The translations under genes were made by a program, and so were the position numbers. The notes below the pieces were generated by a model, which was not told the origin of the DNA, searched no databases, and saw only the letters and a list, made by a program, of their open reading frames with translations. Shown piece after piece: positions 8,156 through 16,056 of a DNA stretch of 49,382 bases. Each line of letters opens with the position of its first letter. The stretch's first letter is position 1. This stretch comes from an uncultured bacterium (GTDB taxonomy: Bacteria; Bacillota_I; Bacilli_A; RFN20; CAG-826). Location: contig CASFCL010000009.1 of assembly GCA_949293255.1 (NCBI GenBank), forward strand, positions 1 to 49,382, in the 5' to 3' direction.

Positions 8156-10669
8156 ATGTCCAAATTAAGCTTAAGACATATATACAAGGTTTATCCTAAT
8201 GGAGTTAAAGCTGTTAATGACTTCAATATGGAAATTGATGATCAAGAATTTATCGTCTTTGTTGGACCTTCTGGATGTGGTAAATCAACTACATTAAGAA
8301 TGATCGCTGGTCTTGAAGAAATCAGCGCTGGTGAATTCTACATCGATGATGAATTGATGAATGATATCGAACCAAAAGATAGAGATATCGCAATGGTTTT
8401 CCAAAACTATGCTCTTTATCCACATATGACAGTTTATGAAAATATGGCATTTGGTTTGAGATTAAGACACATTCCTCAAGAAATTATCCATGAAAAAGTC
8501 TTATGGGCAGCACAAGTCTTAAAACTTACAGAATATCTTGATAGAAAACCAAGAGCTCTGTCTGGTGGTCAAAGACAAAGAGTTGCTTTAGGTAGAGCTA
8601 TCTTACGTAATCCAAAAGTCTTCTTACTTGATGAACCATTAAGTAACTTAGATGCTAAATTACGTACAGAAATGAGAGCTGAAATTGCTAAACTCCATAA
8701 CGAATTAAAAACAACCTTTATTTATGTCACTCACGACCAAGTCGAAGCTATGACTTTAGGTACAAGAGTTGTTGTTATGAAATCAGGTTGGGTTCAACAA
8801 ATTGATAGCCCACAAAACTTATATGAGTATCCAGAAAATAAATTCGTCGCAGGATTTATCGGTACTCCTCAAATGAACTTCTTTGAAGCAAAACTTTTAA
8901 GAAATAAGGATATGGTCAATATCAAGTTTGAATACTGTGATAACGAATTAACAATTCCTTTCAAAGATTTATTAAAAGTTAAACCTTCATATTTAAATGG
9001 TAAGAAGAAAGTTACAGTTGGTTTAAGATGTGAAAACATGTCACTTGATCCAAAAGTAGTAGAAGCTTCACCAAATAAGATTAAAATTAAAGTTTCTCAC
9101 TTTGAAGAACTTGGTAATGAAACACTTGTTTATGGTGATATGAACATGCAAGGTGATGGTTTCTTAGAATCATCAACACGTGTCATCGTTAAATCATATC
9201 ATGGTGCATTAAATCTTAAACAAGGTGATGTTGTCGAAGCTGCATTTGATATTTCAAAAGCTCATTTCTTCGATATCGATACAGAACTTTCAATTCTTCC
9301 AAGAATTCCAGTAGAAAATGTCTTCGATTGTGATATTTCAAATAACGAAGTTAAGTTTGAAGGCACTACAGTAGTACTTCCAAAAGCATTTAATATTCAA
9401 GATGTTAAAGAAGCAGAACTCTTCGTTCCTGTAAAAGCAATTAAACTTGATACAGCTAGTGGAATCAAAGTAACAATCGATAAGATTGAAGAAGTTAAAG
9501 GTGAAAAATTACTTTACCTTAACTTAAATGGTCGTACATTCTTCGCTCTTGCTAATAAAGATTATAGTGTCGGTCAAGAAATTAATATCGAATTCGATTA
9601 TAAAGAACTCAGTATTAAGAAAGATAACGAAGATGTCCAAGTCGCTCTTCCAGAATACGATCATTACATTGCAGGTTTCTCAAACTTAGAAAATGCAAAG
9701 AAATCGGTAACTTCAATTTGTAAGACTCTTGATGTTGATCACAAGAAATACGAGAAAGAAGAAGTTGAAAGACTTGAAACTATCTTAGGTGAATGTGGTT
9801 ATAGAGATGTCTTATCAAAACTTTATAAAGAAAAACATAAAGAAGCTTTAGAAAAACTTAAAGCTGATAGAAGCTATGAACTTGGTACAGGCGACTTATC
9901 AAAACAAGGCAAGAAGAAGATTAGAGAAAAATATAATCAACTTATTGCTGAAGAAAATGCTATGTTTAACGAAAAGATGAACGAACTTAGTGTCGCAAAT
10001 CTTCAAGTTGATGAAGAAAGAGCAATGGCAGCAAAAGCTGAAATTGAAGAACTTATTAAAACTCATGAACTTAATAAGGAAGAAATGAAAGCTGCGTTCA
10101 CTGTTGGTGCTAATAATAACGTAGCAAGAAATAAAGAAGAACTCGCTCTTAAACATAGTGAACTTCAAGCAAAACTTGCTGAAATCAACAATGAAAAAAC
10201 TGCTGCTTTAAATGAAATCGCTGCAAATCCTAAGGGTTTATCAAAAGATGACTTTAAAGTAGAGATTGAAAAATGCAAGGCTACTTATGATAAGAAGATT
10301 AATGAAGCACATATCGATTCAAAAGTTTTCTATCTTAATATCCTTGGTGCTCATCTTGAAACAACAAGCGAAATTAATTTAAAGATCGTTCAAGCTTTAG
10401 GTATCGGTGTCTTCACATCTAACTATAGAATTGAAGTACCACACGATGCTTATGAATTAAGAGCAATTGAATCCTCAGAAACATTCAAGGCTACAGTTGT
10501 AAACGTATTAGATTACGGTAATAGCAAATACCTTGTTTGTAGAACAATGGGACAAGAAATTTATATCTTGACCGATGAAGAAATCGCAGTCGGACAAGAA
10601 ATAAATGTCGCAGTTGCTCTTAAAGGTATTAGAATTTTTGAAAAGAAATTCGATATCAGACTTTATTAG
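8156..10669 (+). CDS. malK: Maltodextrin ABC transporter ATPase, MalK-type, with giant C-terminal extension
   Basis: Energises MalFG. Residues 1-240 are a complete ATPase: Walker A GPSGCGKST (Lys43), signature LSGGQRQR (135-142), Walker B with Asp159-Glu160, switch His193. Residues about 245-385 are the usual MalK OB-fold regulatory domain. Ordinary MalK/MsmX proteins end here, at about 370 aa; this one has 837. The extra part contains a second module (about 385-498, ending in GQEINIEFDYKELSI), a Lys/Glu-rich helical region with coiled-coil character (about 500-715), and a third module (about 718-837) ending in a similar GQEINVAVALKGIRI segment. No frameshift is visible. AAAGGAG precedes the ATG. 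The extra modules may bind a regulator or ligand. Confidence 0.9.
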   Translation: MSKLSLRHIYKVYPNGVKAVNDFNMEIDDQEFIVFVGPSGCGKSTTLRMIAGLEEISAGEFYIDDELMNDIEPKDRDIAMVFQNYALYPHMTVYENMAFGLRLRHIPQEIIHEKVLWAAQVLKLTEYLDRKPRALSGGQRQRVALGRAILRNPKVFLLDEPLSNLDAKLRTEMRAEIAKLHNELKTTFIYVTHDQVEAMTLGTRVVVMKSGWVQQIDSPQNLYEYPENKFVAGFIGTPQMNFFEAKLLRNKDMVNIKFEYCDNELTIPFKDLLKVKPSYLNGKKKVTVGLRCENMSLDPKVVEASPNKIKIKVSHFEELGNETLVYGDMNMQGDGFLESSTRVIVKSYHGALNLKQGDVVEAAFDISKAHFFDIDTELSILPRIPVENVFDCDISNNEVKFEGTTVVLPKAFNIQDVKEAELFVPVKAIKLDTASGIKVTIDKIEEVKGEKLLYLNLNGRTFFALANKDYSVGQEINIEFDYKELSIKKDNEDVQVALPEYDHYIAGFSNLENAKKSVTSICKTLDVDHKKYEKEEVERLETILGECGYRDVLSKLYKEKHKEALEKLKADRSYELGTGDLSKQGKKKIREKYNQLIAEENAMFNEKMNELSVANLQVDEERAMAAKAEIEELIKTHELNKEEMKAAFTVGANNNVARNKEELALKHSELQAKLAEINNEKTAALNEIAANPKGLSKDDFKVEIEKCKATYDKKINEAHIDSKVFYLNILGAHLETTSEINLKIVQALGIGVFTSNYRIEVPHDAYELRAIESSETFKATVVNVLDYGNSKYLVCRTMGQEIYILTDEEIAVGQEINVAVALKGIRIFEKKFDIRLY

Positions 10670-10720
10670 TTAAAGTCTTATAGACTTAATTATAAATTTA
10701 TTTTTTAAAGGAGAATTTAA

Positions 10721-12055
10721 ATGAAAAAGAAATTATTATTAGCTGCTCTTGCTGTTTTATCAGTAGGAATGTTAGCTAGCTGTGGTGATCCAACAATTAA
10801 TCCAAATCCTGGCGGTGAAAACGGCGGTAATGGCGGTGATGGTGGTACTACTGGAACTGTTCCTCAACTTCCAACAGAAGAAGGAAAAATTACTCTTGCT
10901 TTCAAATACGGTGGTGCTACTCCAATCGATGAAATCCCAAGTTACGTTGGTTTCTTCGCAACAGGTTGGTACAATGGTTTTAAAGAAGGTCTTGAAGCTA
11001 CACCGTTAACAAGATTAGAAGGTACAGATTACTTCTATGGCTTCACAGATGATAACCTTGATACAATCGAAGATAAAACTCAAGAAAATGAATACTCACT
11101 TCTTGCTGGTTATAATGCAACAGCAGAAGTCAGTGATGCTGAAAAAGGCTTAGTTTGGAACGATGGATATAAATCAACTGAAATTGCTGCATATGCATAT
11201 CCATCAAACCCAACATGGACATTAGATGCTGAAAAGAATATTGCTATGTTAACAACAACTGATAACCCAGATGCTGTTCATACATTCGCAACATTACCAC
11301 CAGAACCAATTAAATTAAAAAACTACAAGATCAGATTCCAATTCAAAGATGCTGAAGGCACAGTTGCAGATATGCCAGATTGGTGTGTTCCTTACATTGC
11401 AGGTTCATTCAATGGTTGGTTAGACAGCGGTACACCAGCTGAAAAAGCACTAGTTAAAGGTGTTGATGAAAAGAAAGGCGAATACTGGGAATTCACATTT
11501 GAAGAAGTTATTGCTGGTTCAACAATTCAATTTGCAATCGTCCTTGGACCACAAGATGCAGCTACATGTGAAGACATCGGTTGGGCTTACAAAATCAGCG
11601 GTGAAGCTAATCTAGAATTTACATTCATGAAATATGATGGTAATGATGCTGTTGTATACAAAAATATTGATGGTGTTCCATCTGAAGTATTCCCAGATCC
11701 AAGTGCTAAAAAACAATTAGTTATCGAATTACATAATACAGGTACAGCAGAACTTCCAGTAGATAACCAACCAAAGGTTTGTGGTAACTTTAATAACTGG
11801 ACAGCAAATTCAATGGAAAAAGATGGCGATATTTACACTTACTCAGCTGAGACTGCATTAAACGATCTTGAGTTCGGTGTTATCGGTGCTGACGACTGGG
11901 CACCTTCCTTCGTTCAACAAAGTGAAGATGGTAATATCGGCAATATTAAATTAAGTATTACTGGTTCATCAAGAATTATTGTTGCAGCTGATTGGGTTTT
12001 ATGGGCAGAACCAGCAAAGTATGCTTCAACAATCACTGTCGAAGCTCTTGATTAA
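10721..12055 (+). CDS. Starch-binding lipoprotein with tandem carbohydrate-binding modules
   Basis: A non-catalytic surface protein of 444 aa. The signal ends in LASC (Cys21), followed by a Gly/Asn-rich flexible linker (residues about 25-48). Three beta-rich modules follow, about 55-190, 195-320 and 330-440. The second and third carry the GSFNGW (Trp233) and GNFNNWT (Trp360) motifs seen in starch-binding E-set/CBM and SusE/F-type modules. There are no glycosidase active-site motifs. Between malK and pullulanase, its likely job is to hold starch at the membrane for the neighbouring enzymes. The assignment to a named CBM family is not certain. Confidence 0.75.
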   Translation: MKKKLLLAALAVLSVGMLASCGDPTINPNPGGENGGNGGDGGTTGTVPQLPTEEGKITLAFKYGGATPIDEIPSYVGFFATGWYNGFKEGLEATPLTRLEGTDYFYGFTDDNLDTIEDKTQENEYSLLAGYNATAEVSDAEKGLVWNDGYKSTEIAAYAYPSNPTWTLDAEKNIAMLTTTDNPDAVHTFATLPPEPIKLKNYKIRFQFKDAEGTVADMPDWCVPYIAGSFNGWLDSGTPAEKALVKGVDEKKGEYWEFTFEEVIAGSTIQFAIVLGPQDAATCEDIGWAYKISGEANLEFTFMKYDGNDAVVYKNIDGVPSEVFPDPSAKKQLVIELHNTGTAELPVDNQPKVCGNFNNWTANSMEKDGDIYTYSAETALNDLEFGVIGADDWAPSFVQQSEDGNIGNIKLSITGSSRIIVAADWVLWAEPAKYASTITVEALD

Positions 12056-12080
12056 TTATAAAAATAAATAAGTAGTTTTT

Positions 12081-12110
12081 ATCTAGGGAGAGAAATCTCC
12101 CTAGATTTTT
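12081..12110 (+). terminator. Intra-operon hairpin with GAAA loop and T-run
   Basis: ATCTAGGGAGA and TCTCCCTAGAT form a perfect 11-bp stem closed by a GAAA tetraloop and followed by five Ts. This is an intrinsic terminator by structure, yet the pullulanase ribosome-binding site (AGGAG) begins three bases later. It is therefore likely a partial terminator or attenuator that lowers pullulanase expression relative to the genes upstream. Confidence 0.7.
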
Positions 12111-12122
12111 ATAGGAGAAAAT

Positions 12123-14738
12123 ATGAGAAAATTTAACAAAATTTCTTTATTAGCATTATTTCCCCTTGTTTTAGGTATTATTAGTTCTTGTGGAGAACCA
12201 GGATCTTCTGATGAAAACAAGAACTATCCTACATACGATGAAGATTCAATTGCAATTCACTATGTTAGACCAGATGAAAAATATGATGATTGGGCTTTAT
12301 GGTTATGGAGCGAAGGTAAAGATGGTGCTGAATATGCATTTAATGGTTCAGATAGCTTTGGAGCCGTAGGTGCCTATACCTTATCTGAATTAGGTGTTAC
12401 AGATACTGAAAGTGGACGTATTGGATTTATTGTCAAGTCAAAAGGCTCTTGGAATCAAAAGGATATCAGTGATGATAGATTTATTGATCTTTCAAAATTC
12501 GAAAAAGATGAAGACAATATGTACCATGTCTACCTTAAACAAGCTGACGCAGGTATTTATTCAGATGCTAGCTTTACAGTTGTTCCAGAAATTAGTCTTG
12601 TTGAATTTACAAGTTATGAAGAAATTACAGGTCAAACAAACGTTAACTTCACACGTATTGTTTTAAAAGAAAACGGAACACCTATAGTTACTCAAGAATA
12701 TGATGGCGATACAAATGCTTTCAGAATGAAACTTCCTGATGGCAAACAAGCTTCATTCGATAATTCATATGTTATTGAAATCACATTCGTTGATGAACAA
12801 GTTTTAGAAGCTCAAGTTAGTGTTTCATCATTATATAAAACACCTGAATTCTCAACTGCATACAATTATGATGGTGAATTAGGTGCTATTTATACTCCAT
12901 CAAGCACTATATTTAAAGTTTGGTCACCTGTTTCTAGCGATATTAAAGTCAGAATTTATAATAACGGTACTCCAGACAATGTTGATAGTGCTAAAGGTGA
13001 TGACGCTTATGAAGAACACGCACTTGTTAAAGGTGATAAAGGTGTATTTTCTGCACAAATTAATGGAGATTTGCAAGGAAAATATTATACATACGTAGTT
13101 ACAAATAATACTTATAAGAATAAAGAAGTTGTTGACCCATACGCAAAGAGTGCTGGTGTTAACGGTCTTAGAGGTATGATTGTTGACTTTAGTAAGACTA
13201 ACCCACAAGGTTGGGATAATGTTACAGTTCACCCATATGATAGAAAACAACTTACAGTTTATGAAACTCACGTTGTTGATATCACATCATCATCAACTTG
13301 GGGTGGTTCAAGAAACTATCAAATGACATTCCTCGGTGCAGCTGAAAAAGGTACTACATATGAAAAAAATGGAACAACAGTTACAACAGGTTTCGATCAT
13401 ATTAAAGAACTTGGTGTTAACGCAGTTCAATTTCTTCCAATCTTCGACCATGCAAACAATGAAATTAATAAAGAATTTAACTGGGGCTACAACCCATTAA
13501 ATTACAACTGTTTAGAAGGTTCATATTCAACAAACCCATATGATGGTTATACAAGAATTAAAGAATTCAAAGAACTTGTTAAAGCTTATAACGAAGCTGG
13601 AATTAACATCATCATGGACGTTGTTTATAATCACACAAATGGTTTAACAGGTTCTAACTTCGATGTTTTAATGCCTGGTTATTATTATCGTTATGATGCT
13701 AGAGGTAAAGCATCTAATGGTAGTGGCTGTGGTAATGAAACAGCAAGCGAAATGTACATGTATAGAAAATTCATGATTGATTCAGCAACATTCTGGGCTG
13801 AAGAATATAAATTAGGTGGATTCAGATTCGACTTAATGGGTCTCCACGATATTAGAACAATGGATCAATTAACTGATGCATGTAAGATGATTAATAAAGA
13901 CATCTGCATCTATGGTGAACCATGGACTGGTGGAACTACAACATTAAACGCAAGTAGCCAAGCAACTCAAGCTAATGGTAATAGATTCCAAGGTTATGGA
14001 CAATTCAATGATCAAGAAAGAGATGCTTTAATCAAAGGTGGTATGTCAGCTAATACTGATAAAGGTTGGGTTACAAATACAACATCTCCAACAAATGCTA
14101 ATGACCTTGGTAAGATCGAAATGGGTATCAAGGGTATGATAGGTAGTGGAAACCCAATCACAGATGCTAACAAAACTACAAACTATGTTACATGTCATGA
14201 TAACTATACACTCTACGATAGAATTAAAGCAGCTGGTATTTCAAGAGATGACCAAGTCAAGAAGATGGCTATGCTTGCAAACTCAGTTGTCTTCACTGGT
14301 GGTGGCACAACATTCATGTTATCAGGTGAAGAATTCTTAAGAACAAAGGGTGGTAATTCAAATTCATACAATGCATCATATGAAGTTAACGAGTTAAATT
14401 ATGCTTTAAAACTTGAAAACGCAGACATGTTTGAAAACTACAAAAAATTAATCGCATTTAAACAAGATACAACTGGTTTACATTTTGATAACGGTAAGGA
14501 TGCAATCCAAGGTTATAAAATAACTAAAGATGGTAATGTCATCCAATACACAGTTAATGATGAAACAACAGGTAGAGAATATAAAGTAATTCACGTCAAT
14601 GGTTACGATGACCTTAACCTTCCAACTGTTGATTTAAGTGGATATACATTATATCTTGATACATTAAACAGAACTGATCTTGAACTTAATGCAACAACTC
14701 AATTACATGGTTACGAAACAATTATCGCTTATAGATAA
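12123..14738 (+). CDS. pulA: Type I pullulanase lipoprotein (GH13 with CBM41 and CBM48)
   Basis: Cleaves alpha-1,6 branch points of pullulan, amylopectin and glycogen at the cell surface. Order: lipoprotein signal (ISSC, Cys23); CBM41/PUD starch-binding domain (about 40-145, with DDWALWLW); linker domain; CBM48 (about 250-345, STIFKVWSP); GH13 barrel; C-terminal beta domain. The pullulanase signature appears as FNWGYNPLNYN. Catalytic residues are Asp570 (GFRFDLMG), Glu599 (YGEPWTGG) and Asp693 (TCHDN). The usual YE-HVRDF segment reads YETHVVDIT. 871 aa. It sits behind an attenuator-like hairpin. Confidence 0.93.
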   Translation: MRKFNKISLLALFPLVLGIISSCGEPGSSDENKNYPTYDEDSIAIHYVRPDEKYDDWALWLWSEGKDGAEYAFNGSDSFGAVGAYTLSELGVTDTESGRIGFIVKSKGSWNQKDISDDRFIDLSKFEKDEDNMYHVYLKQADAGIYSDASFTVVPEISLVEFTSYEEITGQTNVNFTRIVLKENGTPIVTQEYDGDTNAFRMKLPDGKQASFDNSYVIEITFVDEQVLEAQVSVSSLYKTPEFSTAYNYDGELGAIYTPSSTIFKVWSPVSSDIKVRIYNNGTPDNVDSAKGDDAYEEHALVKGDKGVFSAQINGDLQGKYYTYVVTNNTYKNKEVVDPYAKSAGVNGLRGMIVDFSKTNPQGWDNVTVHPYDRKQLTVYETHVVDITSSSTWGGSRNYQMTFLGAAEKGTTYEKNGTTVTTGFDHIKELGVNAVQFLPIFDHANNEINKEFNWGYNPLNYNCLEGSYSTNPYDGYTRIKEFKELVKAYNEAGINIIMDVVYNHTNGLTGSNFDVLMPGYYYRYDARGKASNGSGCGNETASEMYMYRKFMIDSATFWAEEYKLGGFRFDLMGLHDIRTMDQLTDACKMINKDICIYGEPWTGGTTTLNASSQATQANGNRFQGYGQFNDQERDALIKGGMSANTDKGWVTNTTSPTNANDLGKIEMGIKGMIGSGNPITDANKTTNYVTCHDNYTLYDRIKAAGISRDDQVKKMAMLANSVVFTGGGTTFMLSGEEFLRTKGGNSNSYNASYEVNELNYALKLENADMFENYKKLIAFKQDTTGLHFDNGKDAIQGYKITKDGNVIQYTVNDETTGREYKVIHVNGYDDLNLPTVDLSGYTLYLDTLNRTDLELNATTQLHGYETIIAYR

Positions 14739-14771
14739 TTGATAAAACCAAATTAAAGGAGACTAACGTTT

Positions 14772-15488
14772 ATGAGTAGAAAGATAGCTATTCTATCATT
14801 GATAATTTTGGGGGGATGTTTGACTTCTTGTTTAGAACAAAAAGTTAACCCAGAGCTTGAAAGCTATCTTTCTACCATGAATTATCAAGACGCCTATGAT
14901 TTCGTAAATGATGGCGTCATGGAAAATACATTTACGAATTATGATAATGATGAAAACCTCAATATTTTAGGAAAAAAGTCGCAAATGGTCACTTTTTATA
15001 AAGAAAAAGTTGAAGATACGACTTACTATTATGTTGATAGTTTAAACACTTTTGAAGGTGATCAAGTTGAGAATGATATTTTAAAATATCAAGTTACTTG
15101 TTCTTATAATTTTGATGAAAACACTTATCAAAAAATCATCTACCAAAATGATGAATTATTATCAAAAGAAAATTTATCCTACACAGGTGGAGAAATCTTT
15201 TATAGAAATTTATTCTATACGAATAACGATGTTTATTACCAAGGTGGTTTTTATCTTGGTGATGAATGTATTGCTAGAGTTCGTCAATTTGAAGGTATAT
15301 TTAAAATAAGTGATGATAAATCTTCAGTCACTTTAAAAGGTGAAGTTGAAGAAAATGGTGCTTATTATGAACAAACTTTAATTGTAAATCATTTAGGTTT
15401 ATTGATTTCTAGAGAAGACAAAGTAAAAGGGATGCAAGACGAGATGTATGCAACCCAACTTATAGAAGTTGAATATAATATTAAGTAA
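14772..15488 (+). CDS. Predicted lipoprotein of unknown function
   Basis: I do not recognise the family. 238 aa with a short lipoprotein signal ending in LTSC (Cys20), then a soluble domain rich in Tyr, Asp and Glu with alternating beta-strand-like patterns (for example GEIFYRNLFYTNNDVYYQGGFYLG). AGGAG lies about 10 bases before the ATG. As the last gene of the starch operon it may be an accessory surface or folding factor. Its stop is separated by one base from the stop of the convergent gene on the other strand. Confidence 0.7.
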   Translation: MSRKIAILSLIILGGCLTSCLEQKVNPELESYLSTMNYQDAYDFVNDGVMENTFTNYDNDENLNILGKKSQMVTFYKEKVEDTTYYYVDSLNTFEGDQVENDILKYQVTCSYNFDENTYQKIIYQNDELLSKENLSYTGGEIFYRNLFYTNNDVYYQGGFYLGDECIARVRQFEGIFKISDDKSSVTLKGEVEENGAYYEQTLIVNHLGLLISREDKVKGMQDEMYATQLIEVEYNIK

Positions 15489-15489
15489 T

Positions 15490-15981
15490 TTACTTTAATG
15501 TTATGAATCGATTTTCTCTATAGAATAAGATTATATATAAAAGGATAAACCCAGCATTAATTACAAATAAAAATCCAGTAAAAACATAAAATAAAGCGTC
15601 ATTTAGCGTCAATATTTCATTAAACATTGGATAAACGCCAAGTGCAGCTAAACCAAAATAGATTACTAATAACAATCCAATAGCAAATAAAATTGGACAT
15701 ATGGTTAATGTTATTTTGTTAACATTTTTGTCGTCATGGTGAAATGAAATTTGATCAATAAACATAGTTCCGTGTTTAAAAGATTTAGATATAAATAAAA
15801 TTTGGAAAACTACAAAAATAACTCCAACACCTAGCCCGACAAAGATAATAGAAACATCACCTTTATATGGTGTGTCAGGATCTGACATAAGCATGAGGTG
15901 ATAAATTAAAACGCCTACCCCATAAAGACATAAAAGTATTTCACTGATTAAATAAGATATTCTATAAATTAAAAGTTTCAT
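15490..15981 (-). CDS. Small four-helix membrane protein, unknown
   Basis: 163 aa with four strongly hydrophobic stretches (about 9-32, 43-66, 93-115 and 131-156) and a short polar loop containing HHDDKN. I know no family for it. It is the only minus-strand gene in the first 17.9 kb and converges tail to tail with the lipoprotein gene. A TATAAT (minus strand) lies 6 bases before the ATG and no ribosome-binding sequence is present, so its message is probably leaderless. Confidence 0.65.
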   Translation of the reverse strand: MKLLIYRISYLISEILLCLYGVGVLIYHLMLMSDPDTPYKGDVSIIFVGLGVGVIFVVFQILFISKSFKHGTMFIDQISFHHDDKNVNKITLTICPILFAIGLLLVIYFGLAALGVYPMFNEILTLNDALFYVFTGFLFVINAGFILLYIILFYRENRFITLK

Positions 15982-15987
15982 GTATAA

Positions 15988-15993
15988 ATTATA
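15988..15993 (-). promoter_or_regulatory. -10 box directly before a start codon
   Basis: A perfect TATAAT on the minus strand ends 6 bases before the ATG of the small membrane protein. Transcription would begin at or next to the start codon, leaving no room for a Shine-Dalgarno sequence. No clear -35 box is visible at the right distance. Confidence 0.5.
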
Positions 15994-16056
15994 AGATTTT
16001 ATGTCTTAAAAATATACAAAAATCAGACTAATCGATTCTATTAAAAGGAGAAAAAA

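Noticed and set aside
9899-10168. Phe/Ser-rich minus-strand frame inside malK
   Set aside because: It is the antisense of the Lys/Glu-rich coiled-coil region, which automatically gives Phe/Ser-rich frames.
12924-13271. 115-codon minus-strand frame within pulA
   Set aside because: Shadow of the pullulanase coding sequence; composition and position follow pulA codons and no start signal is present.
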